NCBI GenBank assembly: GCA_021821045.1
Contig: JAKACW010000034.1
Span: 1-43,324 of the forward strand
Reading direction: 5' to 3'
DNA length: 43,324 bases
From: Pseudomonadota bacterium
Lineage (GTDB): Bacteria > Pseudomonadota > Gammaproteobacteria > JAADHS01
Each line of letters opens with the position of its first letter. The stretch's first letter is position 1. This document shows, in pieces, positions 1-9,175 of the stretch. The notes beneath the pieces were generated by a model, which saw nothing but the letters and a program-made list of their open reading frames with translations, had not been told where the DNA came from and did no database searches. Position numbers and translations under genes: made by a program.

Positions 1-290
1 AAACCGCTCCCACAACTGCGATCTCAGCTTGTGGTGTGGGAGCGGATCATTCCGCGATGAGTCGGGCTGTGGCGATGAGTCGAGAAAAGAATCGCGGTAG
101 GAAACCGCTCCCACGAGTGCGATCTCAGCTTGCGATGTGGGAGCGGATCATTCCGCGATCGACCTAGCGAAGAATCGCGGTAGGAAACCGCTCCCACGAG
201 TGCGATCTCAGCTTGCGATGTGGGAGCGGATCATTCCGCGATCGACCTAGCGAAGAATCGCGGTAGGAAACCGCTCCCACAATAGATGGG
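1..290. repeat. Tandem REP-like palindromes (BIME cluster)
   Basis: Alternating, oppositely oriented copies of two related palindromes fill this stretch. Both begin GTGGGAGCGG and end CCGCGATT; the central parts are ATCATT or TTTCCTA. The segment 102-184 (83 bp) is repeated exactly at 185-267. The first unit (1-101) is a diverged, longer version, and a partial copy ends near 290. The same palindromes recur singly or in pairs at seven or more other intergenic sites in the window. This layout matches REP/BIME elements mobilised by RAYT transposases in Pseudomonas-like genomes. No RAYT gene lies in the window. There is no coding evidence here. Confidence 0.9.
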
Positions 291-297
291 GTCGTCG

Positions 298-2961
298 CTA
301 ATGACTGGGGGCGACAGTGAAATCCTGCTCGATTAACGCGCGCTGGGCCGCGGGGTCGATTACGCGCACGCGCCAATTTCCCGGTTCCAACGGTGGGCGG
401 CCTTCATAGGGCACCCAGCTTTGGTCCCAGCCTTTCTTCACTTCGAACTGGCTCTGGCGAATCGTGCCGCTCGGCGATTGCCATTGAAAGGTGAGATCCT
501 TCGATTTGGGCAGTTCACGCCAGCGCGTCCACAGCACCGGGATGTGAGTTTGCTGCAATGTGGACGCGGCGAAAAACCTATCTTGCTGCGAGCGGTCGCG
601 CGCGGCGTAAGTTCCCACCGCGCTTTCCAATGCTTGGACGCCGGCGTCGAGGGGCGAATGCAGCGGCGCGCTCCCATCGACTCGATAGGTTTTCTCGATC
701 AGCTTTTTGTCGCCATCCCGCAGCTCGATGCGCCACGTACCTTCGGTCATGGGCGCGCCGTCGTATTTCACGCGGGTGGTCGACCATTCCTCTTTCACCT
801 CGAATTGAAATTCATGCACTTCGCCATTGGGTCCGACGAAGCGGTAACCGAACGTTCTGTCATACGGATAACCCAGCCACTTGGTCCATACGACGACGTT
901 TTCCTGCGGATGAACCACGTCCTGCTCGACAAAGCGGACGCCGTCGGCGGTGTCGACTTCGTGGCCGACGGCGACGATCTTGGGGCCGAAGTCGTCCAAG
1001 TCGGCGACTTGAAAGCCGCGGCCGCCGATGTATTGGTAGTCTTGCAGGTGCGCGACGAAGCGATCGTTGGTCTGCAGATACCATTGCTGCACCGCGGCGC
1101 GCAGTTCGCCCAGATGAGGTCGGTATTGCTCCGCCAGATTGTGCTGTTCGGTGGGGTCGGCATCGAGATCATACAGCTCCACTTCGTTGTCGTCCCGCGT
1201 GGCGATATATTTCCACTTGCCGTAGCGCAGTCCCCATTTTTCGGGGTAGGCGTTTTTGTAGAAGAAAACCGGTTTGCTGTCGAACTCGGGGTCGAAGAGA
1301 TCCGGGTGCGCGGCATCCATGGGCGGATGTCCCGTCAATCCGAGCAGGGTGGGATGAATGCTGCCTATGGATGCCACGCGATGGGAGACGACCGGCGCGT
1401 GATTCCAGGCCGGATGGTACAAGAACAGAAAGTTTTTGACGTTCTCCTCGTAGAGATAGTTTTTGTGCGTGAGATTGTTGGCATGGCGGTCGGCGAAGGC
1501 TTGGCCGTGGTCGCCGGTGATGGCGATGAGCGTGTTCTGGTCAAGGCCGCGTTGTTGAAGGCGTGTCACCAGCTCGGCGATGACGCGGTCCGTGTAATGC
1601 AGCGCGTTTTGGTAGCGGGGCAGGCGGTCGTCGCCGCTGGCCGGTCCGAGGTAGCCCTCTGGCGCTGTGTAGGGGTGGTGCGTCGCCACATTCAGATACT
1701 GAACGAAGAAAGGCCGCGTGTGATCTCGTTGCTCGATCCAGGCGAAGATTCGATCGAGGGTGTTCAATTCCTCGCCGCCCCACGAGTTCAAGCGATGCAG
1801 CTCTTGCTCATCCTCTTCAAGCTGGCCGAATTCGTAGAAGTGATCCCAATCCAATTGGCGATAAAACCCGTCCATGTTCTCAAATTGCAGGAGTTGACTG
1901 GAGAATAGCGCGGTGCCATAGCCGGCCTCCCCGAACCGGCGATTGATGGTCGGGCCGGTGTATGGATAAGACAGTTCGTGAAACACGCTGCCCCAGGTGA
2001 GTGTGCTGCCGCCGGTCATCAGCGCGACGTGAGAGCGCACCGTGCCCGGGAACGGGCTGTATAAGGAGTCGAATACCACGCCGCTTTGTTGCAGCCGCGC
2101 GATGTTGGGCGTGATGCGCGGATCGGCCAGGCCGTCGTTGGGAAAGAGTTGCAGCGATCCCACCGATTCCAACACGACGAGAATGACGTTGAGTTGTTTG
2201 TTCGTCTCGCGCAGGACTTTTGTGCGTGTGATCAACGCCGCGGCGTCCGCGTTAGCGGGCTGCGCCGCGCCGTGCGTCCAGAATTGAAGATCGATCGGCT
2301 TGTTATCGATGTCTTCCGGCTTTGGCGGCAGCGGCTTCGTATCCTCGTTCAACAGCGCGATCAAGGGGTGGCTGCGCAGTTTAACCAGCGGTGAGCCCGG
2401 ATCGATGCTCATAAGCTGCCCCGCGGCAATCGCAACGACAGCAGGCATGGCTGCGACAAACGCCGTCGCGCCCATCCGTCGCGGTGCGCTGGCGGTGCGG
2501 CCGGTCGCCAGGTACAGGAGCAAACCGGCGAACAGCGCGACGAGACCGAGGTTGAGGAACACCACCCAGTCGACTTCATAGCGGATGGAATCCAACAGCG
2601 CTTCGCCGCCCTCCAGCGGGCCTTCGGTGAACGACAAGCGAAAGTGCTGGGAAAAGAATTTGAGACTCAAGATATTGATGGCCAGCAGCAAGTTCGCCAA
2701 GGTAACCAAGGCGACGAAGCAATAACGCGCCCACATCCGGGCTCCGGTGAGGATGCCAAGGGCGGCCAGCAATGCCGCGATGGCAATGTTTTCGCTCTGC
2801 GCACTGAGCAGGTCCAGCCAGCGCTGCTCGTCGGTCCAGGTGGTGGCACCGTAGATCCACGTCGCTTCCGCCTGACACAGCAGCGCGATGAACCAATGGC
2901 TGAGGAACGCGGCAACCACCAGCGGCAATTGGGACGTGGGAACCGGGCGGGGCTTAGTCAT
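298..2961 (-). CDS. LtaS/OpgB-like membrane phosphotransferase (alkaline phosphatase/sulfatase superfamily)
   Basis: An 887-residue inner-membrane protein. About five hydrophobic helices occupy residues 10-185, followed by a linker and a periplasmic alkaline-phosphatase-superfamily domain (about 257-560). Visible active-site residues are E265 (VVLESVG), a Thr nucleophile T307 (PGTVRSH), H428/H429 and D484-H485 (GDHG). Thr in place of the Cys/Ser of sulfatases points to the phosphotransferase branch (LtaS, OpgB, EptA), which moves phosphoglycerol or phosphoethanolamine from phospholipids. Two C-terminal beta-type repeats (about 668-763 and 785-884) each end in a G-x-W-R-(I/V) pattern resembling DUF2914. 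The start overlaps the end of the upstream phosphodiesterase gene by 8 bp, so the two are probably co-translated. The natural acceptor is unknown: polyglycerol phosphate, a glucan or lipid A are all possible. Confidence 0.85.
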   Translation of the reverse strand: MTKPRPVPTSQLPLVVAAFLSHWFIALLCQAEATWIYGATTWTDEQRWLDLLSAQSENIAIAALLAALGILTGARMWARYCFVALVTLANLLLAINILSLKFFSQHFRLSFTEGPLEGGEALLDSIRYEVDWVVFLNLGLVALFAGLLLYLATGRTASAPRRMGATAFVAAMPAVVAIAAGQLMSIDPGSPLVKLRSHPLIALLNEDTKPLPPKPEDIDNKPIDLQFWTHGAAQPANADAAALITRTKVLRETNKQLNVILVVLESVGSLQLFPNDGLADPRITPNIARLQQSGVVFDSLYSPFPGTVRSHVALMTGGSTLTWGSVFHELSYPYTGPTINRRFGEAGYGTALFSSQLLQFENMDGFYRQLDWDHFYEFGQLEEDEQELHRLNSWGGEELNTLDRIFAWIEQRDHTRPFFVQYLNVATHHPYTAPEGYLGPASGDDRLPRYQNALHYTDRVIAELVTRLQQRGLDQNTLIAITGDHGQAFADRHANNLTHKNYLYEENVKNFLFLYHPAWNHAPVVSHRVASIGSIHPTLLGLTGHPPMDAAHPDLFDPEFDSKPVFFYKNAYPEKWGLRYGKWKYIATRDDNEVELYDLDADPTEQHNLAEQYRPHLGELRAAVQQWYLQTNDRFVAHLQDYQYIGGRGFQVADLDDFGPKIVAVGHEVDTADGVRFVEQDVVHPQENVVVWTKWLGYPYDRTFGYRFVGPNGEVHEFQFEVKEEWSTTRVKYDGAPMTEGTWRIELRDGDKKLIEKTYRVDGSAPLHSPLDAGVQALESAVGTYAARDRSQQDRFFAASTLQQTHIPVLWTRWRELPKSKDLTFQWQSPSGTIRQSQFEVKKGWDQSWVPYEGRPPLEPGNWRVRVIDPAAQRALIEQDFTVAPSH

Positions 2962-4531
2962 GGGATACGGTCGCGATCTGGTCAGGAATGCCTTGCGCCG
3001 ACGGTCCGCCCAGTGCGGCGACGTCCTGATCGGTCATGGCGTAATTGCGGATTTGGATGCTGTTGACGAACAGCGGCGCCGTTTCGCCGTTGTCGTCGCT
3101 GAACAGCAATGTGCCCAATGATGGCAGCGTCGAGTAGATGGACCAGCGGTTGTCGATGCCGTCCAAAGGAATGCTTCCGACCGGATCGCCGTCGATGAAG
3201 GTGCGCATCTCGCCGCCGTCCGGCCGCGTGAGATCGACGACGACGGCGAGGCGATGCCAGTGGTTGGTGACAATGCGGCCGTGATAGTGGTCCGCCACGC
3301 CGACGGCACCGTCGGGATTGATGAACAGGTCGGCGTCGGAGCGATTGAAGATGTCGGTTTGCAGCAAGGCCTGCCACTGGTTCTCGCTGGCCACCGGGCG
3401 CAGAAGGTCCATGATCAGGCTGTAGCGGTTGATGAATTCGCCGTTGCCTTGTCCGGCGGGGTGCATGTTGGGATACATGATCAGGCCCTGGTTCGGCTGC
3501 AGGGCGCCGACGCGCATGACATGCCCCGCGCCGTCGTGGAGAGCGGGCACGCCCAATTGTTCCGCGCTGCCGAAGGTCAGCGCTTCACCCGCCAACTGTT
3601 GCGGCACCAGTTTAGAACCGATCGTGGCGTCGAGATTTGCCGCGGCAAAATCCCATTGACCGGCGATTCGCGGTTGCGGTCCGCTGCGCGGCGTGGGATC
3701 AGCGCACGCCCCGCCGAGCAGTTCGACGAAATCGGTCTCGATTCCGCTGACGCCGTGGGCGAGCGCCGCGCGAAGGGTTGTCGTGTCGTTGAGCAGATAG
3801 GTCCACACGCCGAGCTTCTTCGCTTTGGCCCGTTCGATGAGCGCGAGAACATTGGCGGTCTTTTGCAGGGTGGGCCAGAATACTTCGATGGCCGTTACGT
3901 TGTGCGCCAGAAGACTGTCGAACCACGCGTCGTCCCAATTGGAGGGAATGGCGCCGAACCACACCAGCGGCGTATGCGGCAAATCGGCGTGGTAGCGTCG
4001 CAGCGCATCCTCGTCGCTCACCGCGATCAATATGCTGTCCGGCGCAAACCCGCCGGCACTAAGAACGTCGCCAATCGGTTTGCTCAGACCGGCTTCCTTG
4101 ATGTCGAGGTAGAGCCGCGCCCGCGGATAGGCGGCGGCAATGGCCGCTTGCAGTGTGGGCACGGGTTCGCCGCGAAATGATCCATGCCTCCAACTTCCCG
4201 CGTCGAGTTCCGCGAGTTGCTTGGCGCTGAATGCCGACGCCGGACCGGTGCCGTTGGTGGTGCGATCGACGTCCGCATCGTGCATCAGCACCGGCACACC
4301 GTCGCGCGACAAGCGGACATCGACTTCGATCAGTCGCGCGCCCCTGTTGATCGCTTCCCTAATGCCTATCACGGTATTCTCGGGGGTGTGGTACGAATCG
4401 CCGCGATGCGCGATCACGTCGACGTCGCAAGCGGCGAACGCCACGGACCACGGCAACAATCCAATGAGGGCGAAGTATTTCGAGAACACCAGAGTACTGC
4501 GGCGGGGCGCCGCTCCCAAGTTAGAAACCAT
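2954..4531 (-). CDS. Secreted glycerophosphodiester phosphodiesterase with LamG-like domain
   Basis: A 525-residue protein. An N-terminal signal peptide ends near AFA-A (residues 31-34). The GDPD catalytic domain covers about 38-285, with H42-R43, the PENT motif at 50-53, E69, D71 and H84, the usual metal and acid-base residues. Residues about 300-510 look like a concanavalin/LamG-type beta-sandwich, so the enzyme may bind a polysaccharide or envelope polymer. GDPD enzymes release glycerol-3-phosphate from glycerophosphodiesters, including polyglycerol-phosphate polymers. It lies in one transcription unit with the LtaS-like gene, which suggests synthesis and turnover of one polymer or modification. 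No Shine-Dalgarno precedes ATG 4531; a GTG at 4489 is an alternative start that keeps most of the signal peptide. Confidence 0.88.
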   Translation of the reverse strand: MVSNLGAAPRRSTLVFSKYFALIGLLPWSVAFAACDVDVIAHRGDSYHTPENTVIGIREAINRGARLIEVDVRLSRDGVPVLMHDADVDRTTNGTGPASAFSAKQLAELDAGSWRHGSFRGEPVPTLQAAIAAAYPRARLYLDIKEAGLSKPIGDVLSAGGFAPDSILIAVSDEDALRRYHADLPHTPLVWFGAIPSNWDDAWFDSLLAHNVTAIEVFWPTLQKTANVLALIERAKAKKLGVWTYLLNDTTTLRAALAHGVSGIETDFVELLGGACADPTPRSGPQPRIAGQWDFAAANLDATIGSKLVPQQLAGEALTFGSAEQLGVPALHDGAGHVMRVGALQPNQGLIMYPNMHPAGQGNGEFINRYSLIMDLLRPVASENQWQALLQTDIFNRSDADLFINPDGAVGVADHYHGRIVTNHWHRLAVVVDLTRPDGGEMRTFIDGDPVGSIPLDGIDNRWSIYSTLPSLGTLLFSDDNGETAPLFVNSIQIRNYAMTDQDVAALGGPSAQGIPDQIATVSHD

Positions 4532-4551
4532 ACGACTGTATAATTATAAGT
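4532..4551. promoter_or_regulatory. Symmetric divergent -10 element (TATAATTATA)
   Basis: Only 20 bp separate the divergent start codons at 4531 (minus) and 4552 (plus). The perfect palindrome TATAATTATA at 4539-4548 gives a consensus -10 hexamer TATAAT on each strand. Transcripts starting about 7 bp downstream would begin at or within a few bases of each annotated ATG, so both mRNAs would be leaderless or nearly so. Neither start has a Shine-Dalgarno. No good -35 box was seen on either side. Confidence 0.5.
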
Positions 4552-6183
4552 ATGGAAGCCAATGTTACAGTGAATACGCAGCGAGCTAAAGCTCTGGCGT
4601 TGGCTTTAAGCCATTTCGTGTTTGCGGTGTTGCTCCAGGCCGAGATTGGACTGATTTTTCTTGACAATGGAGCATTCGACTTTGCTCAGTTTTCCGAATA
4701 CCTGCTGTGGCTTCCTGCTTCCCAGTTCTCGGCGGTTGTCGTCGGGCTGATCGTTTATTTCCTCGCTCTGATTGCGCTGGACCGTCGTGGCGCGCGGGCG
4801 TTTGTCGTCAGCGTCATCGTGTTGGCTAACGTGTACCTGTGTTTGGCGCAGATATTCTTTCTCGCCGTGGGCGAACCGTTCGATCTGGATTTCCTCGGCG
4901 ACGACGGCGGCTGGGCGGCCATCGTTGCGGTCTTGACGCGGCATGCCGGGCCGCTGTTTTTTGTCAACGTGTTCATCGGTCTCGTGCTGGTCATCGCCGC
5001 GCTGCGGTGGCGCGGTGTAACGGCAATATCGTTGCGCGTTACTCGTTCCAGCGCGGCCGCTCAAGGTGTCGGTTTGGTGATCCTCGGCGCGATGCTGTTG
5101 GCCGGCGCGCTGTCGCCCTTTTCCGCCATTGCTATTCACCCGGTTTACGGTTTGGTGGCGAGCGAAGTTGATTCGTCCGCGCCGCAGCGAATGGCGCAAC
5201 AGCCGATTTGGAATGTTTATGGCACGGGGTTTGGAACGCCCGGCGATTACGTTTTCTTTCGCGCCCCCGAGCCCGGCGTCATGTGGGGCGTACGGGATGG
5301 GCAATGGAAGTTTCGGGCCGGGTACTACGGCAACGGCGCGCGTTTGTTCGACCTGGTGAATGATCCATTCGAGCTGCGTAATCTTGCGCCGCGGTTCCCG
5401 CGCCGGGTCGACTACTATCATCGCCTGCTGGCCAGCCGCTACACCAATTTCGGCGGTCCGCAGCGCGTGGCGGCGGCTGCCGATGTCGACATCGAAGAGC
5501 CGCCGCCTTACCGCACGACCATGTTCGGCCCCAAAGTGATGAAGCTTGCGGGTGCCGCAAACGGGACGGTGTTTCGGCCGGACGAGATGCCGGTGCTCGA
5601 ACTTGCATTGCTGCCCTATGCGCGCGATACGACCCTGCTCAGCCAGTGGGCGGGGCCGGCGGGGGAAAGGTTGACGTATGATATGCGCATCGCCCAGCGT
5701 TGGTCCCGTTATCGCTTCACGCCTACATTGCCCAGGCCGTTATCGCCGGGGCAGTGGCAAGTGGTGGTGAAGGACGGCGATCAAGCACTGATCGGCGGCG
5801 ACTTCTTTGTGGCGAAGAATGACTCAGCGAGTGCCAGTGACGCGCAGGGCTATCGGATATTGAAACGCGCGTTCGACAAGAGCCACGATGCCATGACATT
5901 CCACGAGGCAAACGTTTTCGATCCCTACGATTTGCCCTATGTGGGCGGCGGCGACGCGCTCGCTGATCGAGTCGTGTACACCGAATGGTGGCCGCCCAGC
6001 GGAGAGCCGGTGCTGGGTGTCGCAACGCCAAGGGACAAGGACGCCGCCGTTGTTCAGATGTACGCCGGGCAGCGCCCGCTCCAAGAAGGCCGCTGGCGCG
6101 TTAAGATCGTGGATCAACAGGCGACATTGGCGGAACGCGGCTTCGATGTCCGGCCCTTGCCGGCAACGCCGAAAGAAGAATGA
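4552..6183 (+). CDS. Paralogue of the LtaS-like protein lacking the catalytic domain
   Basis: A 543-residue protein. About five membrane helices fill residues 12-190. It aligns by eye with the 887-residue phosphotransferase at 298-2961: HPVYGLVASE (196-205) matches HPLIALLNED (198-207) there, and DYVFFRAPEPGVMWG (232-246) matches its residues 563-577. About 26 residues therefore replace about 355, and every catalytic residue is gone. The region after the catalytic core and both C-terminal G-x-W repeats (roughly 335-430 and 450-540) remain. The frame is open throughout and the stop overlaps the next gene (ATGA), so this looks like a functional non-enzymatic derivative rather than decay. There is no Shine-Dalgarno before ATG 4552; GTG 4570, preceded by GGAAG at 4554, is an alternative start. 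It may be a scaffold or acceptor-binding partner for the Dlt-like enzymes. Confidence 0.82.
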   Translation: MEANVTVNTQRAKALALALSHFVFAVLLQAEIGLIFLDNGAFDFAQFSEYLLWLPASQFSAVVVGLIVYFLALIALDRRGARAFVVSVIVLANVYLCLAQIFFLAVGEPFDLDFLGDDGGWAAIVAVLTRHAGPLFFVNVFIGLVLVIAALRWRGVTAISLRVTRSSAAAQGVGLVILGAMLLAGALSPFSAIAIHPVYGLVASEVDSSAPQRMAQQPIWNVYGTGFGTPGDYVFFRAPEPGVMWGVRDGQWKFRAGYYGNGARLFDLVNDPFELRNLAPRFPRRVDYYHRLLASRYTNFGGPQRVAAAADVDIEEPPPYRTTMFGPKVMKLAGAANGTVFRPDEMPVLELALLPYARDTTLLSQWAGPAGERLTYDMRIAQRWSRYRFTPTLPRPLSPGQWQVVVKDGDQALIGGDFFVAKNDSASASDAQGYRILKRAFDKSHDAMTFHEANVFDPYDLPYVGGGDALADRVVYTEWWPPSGEPVLGVATPRDKDAAVVQMYAGQRPLQEGRWRVKIVDQQATLAERGFDVRPLPATPKEE

Positions 6184-7730
6184 GCATACGCGTGCCAGGG
6201 ACGACGCCATCGTACAATCTTGCGGCGGCATTTTTTCGCCACTATGACGCGCGGCCCGACAAGGCTGCGCTGATTCTGAAGCGGGAGACGCTTACTTACC
6301 GGGAGTTGGGCGATCGTGCCCTGGGCATCGCGGCGGTGCTTCGGCGGCAGTCGGCGCGCGTCGAGCGTGTTGGCATACTCGCCTCCCGTTGCGCCGAGGC
6401 CTACGCGGGAATCCTCGCGGCCAACGTCGTCGGCGCTGCGTATGTCCCGTTCAATCCCAAGCTGCCGCTGGCGCGCCTCAAGGACATGGTGGAGAACGCG
6501 GACGTGCAGGCGCTGATTGTTCAGTCCTCGATGATGGATTCAGTGCGCAATGTCATCGCCAAGGGCGCGTCTTGTCTGGTCATTAACCCGGACTCGACCG
6601 AGTCCGCGGAGCCTATCTTAGATCTTGCCCCTCTCGCCAAAGACGACTTGGCGTACATCATCTATACCTCCGGCACCACCGGCCAACCCAAAGGCGTGAT
6701 GGTGAGCGTCGGCAACGTGCGTCAGTTCATCGATGTCATGCAGGCGCGTTACGATCTCACCGAGCGCGATCGCGTATCGCAGTTTTTCGAGATCACTTTC
6801 GATCCGTCGGTGTTCGATTTGTACATGGCATGGGAAGCGGGGGCGAGTGTGTATGTTGTTCCCGAGGAGCAGGTCATGGCGCCGGCCGACTTCATTCGCG
6901 AGCACGAGTTGACCGTTTGGTTCGCGGTGCCGTCGGCCGTGGCGATCTTGCGCCAATTGAAGCGGCTCGCCCCGAACAGCCTGCCGAGCTTGCGTCTGTC
7001 GCTGTTCGCCGGCGAGCCGCTGCCGGTTGCATCGGCACGGGCGTGGATGGCGGCGGCGCCGAACAGTCGCTTGGAAAATCTATACGGCCCGACGGAAACC
7101 ACGGTCGATTGCTTGCTGGAGCCGGTGGCCGAACCGATACGGGCGACGCCCGAACGGGATATCGTGGCCATCGGTTTGCCCTATCCCGGCACGTTGGCGG
7201 CGATCGTCGACGCGGAGCGGACGTTTTTGCCGCCGGGGCAACACGGTGAGCTTGCCATCGCCGGCGAACAGGTCGCGCTGGGGTATTGGCGCAATTCGGA
7301 GCTGACAGCGAAGCAGTTCGTTCAACTCGCGCATCCGCAGAACGGCATGCAACGCTGGTATCTGACCGGCGATCTCGCTTATCAAGACAGCGCTGGCCAT
7401 TATCACCACCTCGGCCGCATCGACAATCAAATCAAACTCATGGGCCATCGCATCGAACTGGAAGAAATCGAGACCCATTTGCGCCGCGTGTGCGGCAGGG
7501 ACACGGTGGCCGTCGTGGCGTGGCCGATGGAGGGGGGAGTCGTCAAGGGATTGATCGGCTGCGTGAGCGATTGCTCCCTCGCGCCGACGGCGATTCGCAA
7601 GATGCTGGCGGCGAGTTTGCCGGCGTACATGGTGCCCACCCAGATCATCGCCATCGAACGTATTCCGCTCACGGCGAACGGCAAGACGGACCGCAAGGCC
7701 ATCGTCGACTGGCTCGACGCGCGACCATGA
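6180..7730 (+). CDS. DltA-like amino-acid adenylation enzyme (carrier-protein ligase)
   Basis: A 516-residue stand-alone ANL-superfamily adenylation domain. Core motifs are YTSGTTGQPKG (162-172), FDPSVFDLY (207-215, resembling the DltA A4 region), LYGPTETT (301-308), YLTGDLA, GRIDNQIKLMGHRIE and the C-terminal NGKTDRK with the catalytic Lys. It should activate an amino acid with ATP and load it on the carrier protein at 9172-9417. DltA uses D-alanine, and a Cys in an FCGE motif helps select the D-form; here the corresponding stretch reads LFAGEPLP (A277), so the amino acid may differ. It overlaps both neighbours by 4 bp (ATGA), indicating translational coupling. Confidence 0.87.
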   Translation: MSIRVPGTTPSYNLAAAFFRHYDARPDKAALILKRETLTYRELGDRALGIAAVLRRQSARVERVGILASRCAEAYAGILAANVVGAAYVPFNPKLPLARLKDMVENADVQALIVQSSMMDSVRNVIAKGASCLVINPDSTESAEPILDLAPLAKDDLAYIIYTSGTTGQPKGVMVSVGNVRQFIDVMQARYDLTERDRVSQFFEITFDPSVFDLYMAWEAGASVYVVPEEQVMAPADFIREHELTVWFAVPSAVAILRQLKRLAPNSLPSLRLSLFAGEPLPVASARAWMAAAPNSRLENLYGPTETTVDCLLEPVAEPIRATPERDIVAIGLPYPGTLAAIVDAERTFLPPGQHGELAIAGEQVALGYWRNSELTAKQFVQLAHPQNGMQRWYLTGDLAYQDSAGHYHHLGRIDNQIKLMGHRIELEEIETHLRRVCGRDTVAVVAWPMEGGVVKGLIGCVSDCSLAPTAIRKMLAASLPAYMVPTQIIAIERIPLTANGKTDRKAIVDWLDARP

Positions 7731-9175
7731 GCGTGAAAATCATTCCGCCGCTGGAGCGCTACGAGTTTCTTGTTGCGGCAGCGCAGACGGTCTGGGGCAA
7801 AGCGGCGTTGCTGGCGGTTTTCTCGGCGCTGTTGTGGGTCGGCGGAAAGTCATGGTGGATGGAGTTTGGCGTGATCGCCGCGTTCACGACCTATTCTCCG
7901 ACGTGGCGGCGCGCCGTCATTCTACTCGGCACGGTGTATTGGCTGGTGAACTACACCTGGTTCGACCGCGAAGCCGCGGCGGACATTTTCATTCAGCTCG
8001 ACGTGCAAGGCGCGCTGGATTGGTGGCGCGTCTGGACTGGCGCGTTTGGCGCGGCGTTTATATATCTGGGCGCGTTCTATCTGCTGGCGTGGCGATTGCA
8101 GGAGCGGCGCATCGTGTGGCATCCGGTGGCGGCGTTTGTCGGAGTGTATGGGGCGATGCTGGCGAGTGTCGAGTTGCTACCGGTGTCCGCGGCCTGGCAG
8201 GCGAGCGCTTGGGTGTTCGTGATCGTGGTCGGCCAATACGTGTGGTTCTTTTGTTATTCGTTGATCGATTTGCAGACGGCGCGGCCCACCGCACTCTGGC
8301 GGCAAGCCGGCTTTTGGTTGCCATTTTGGCAGGGCACGGTCAACACCGCGACGCCCTTGCCCAAAGGCGCGGCCTATCTCAATCGCATCGAGGCGCAGGA
8401 TGACCGCAGCTTGGCGGTTACCCAACTCAAGGCGATCAAGCTGCTGCTGTGGGCGTTGCTGCTGAGCGGCGTGTATTGGCTGTACAAAGCGGTCGTTTAC
8501 GGTGATCCCGCGATCGGCGTGGTTTCTCTGGAGATCCCAACATTGCGCCAAGCGATCGCTGCGTCCGCGGCCGGCCGGCCCGAGTCGTGGTATGTCAACT
8601 GGACCGCCTTGCTAGCGAATTTCTTCCGCGATATTTTGCAGTTGGCGGTGTGGGGGCACATGGTCATCGCCTGCGCGCGCTTCGTCGGTTTCGCTGCCCT
8701 GCGCAACACCTATCGACCGTTGGCATCGCGCACCATTGCCGAGTTCTGGAATCGTTACTATTACTACTTCAAGGAGCTGCTGGCCGAGTGTTTCTTTTAT
8801 CCGGTGTATCTGAGGTTCTTCAAGAAGAATCCTAAACTGCGGGTGTTCGCCGCGGTGTTTGCCGCGGCCGGCGTGGGCAACTTTCTGTATCACTTTTTCC
8901 GCGATGTCGAGTACATTGCCGATCACGGATTCTGGCCGGCCTTGTATGACTTTCGGGTGTATTTGTTTTACGTTACCGTGCTGAGCGTGGGCATCGCCGT
9001 GTCCATGTTGCGTTCGCTGTCCGGCGCGGCGAGAAGTTCGTCAACAAGCGCACGCTGGCGTGGGCCGCTGACAGTGCTGAGCTTTTACGCCGTGTTGTCG
9101 ATTTTCGACGACCCGGATCGCAGTCTGTCGTTTACCGATCACGTGATTTTCGCGGGGCGTCTGGTGGGGTTATGA
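7727..9175 (+). CDS. MBOAT-like membrane acyltransferase (DltB-type)
   Basis: A 482-residue polytopic membrane protein with about ten or more hydrophobic helices. The segment around 330-400 resembles the MBOAT core of DltB and alginate O-acetylases: YRPLASRTIAEFWNRYYYY followed by GVGNFLYHFFRD, where H389 would be the catalytic His. Similarity outside this core is weak, so the family call rests on the core motif and on context between a DltA-like ligase and a carrier protein. The expected role is moving the carrier-bound aminoacyl group across the membrane to a periplasmic acceptor. ATG 7727 overlaps the upstream stop; the frame is open further upstream, but only as a shadow of the preceding gene. 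Confidence 0.75.
   Translation: MSVKIIPPLERYEFLVAAAQTVWGKAALLAVFSALLWVGGKSWWMEFGVIAAFTTYSPTWRRAVILLGTVYWLVNYTWFDREAAADIFIQLDVQGALDWWRVWTGAFGAAFIYLGAFYLLAWRLQERRIVWHPVAAFVGVYGAMLASVELLPVSAAWQASAWVFVIVVGQYVWFFCYSLIDLQTARPTALWRQAGFWLPFWQGTVNTATPLPKGAAYLNRIEAQDDRSLAVTQLKAIKLLLWALLLSGVYWLYKAVVYGDPAIGVVSLEIPTLRQAIAASAAGRPESWYVNWTALLANFFRDILQLAVWGHMVIACARFVGFAALRNTYRPLASRTIAEFWNRYYYYFKELLAECFFYPVYLRFFKKNPKLRVFAAVFAAAGVGNFLYHFFRDVEYIADHGFWPALYDFRVYLFYVTVLSVGIAVSMLRSLSGAARSSSTSARWRGPLTVLSFYAVLSIFDDPDRSLSFTDHVIFAGRLVGL

Noticed and set aside
1-290. CRISPR array
   Set aside because: Units are 83-101 bp with identical spacers and palindromic cores that recur across the window. These are REP elements.
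421-1908. Long plus-strand open frame of 495 codons
   Set aside because: Antisense shadow of the LtaS-like gene. No recognisable domain; open only because of GC-rich codon bias.
298-2961. True sulfatase using formylglycine
   Set aside because: The nucleophile position is Thr307 and the Cys/Ser-x-Pro-x-Arg motif is absent.
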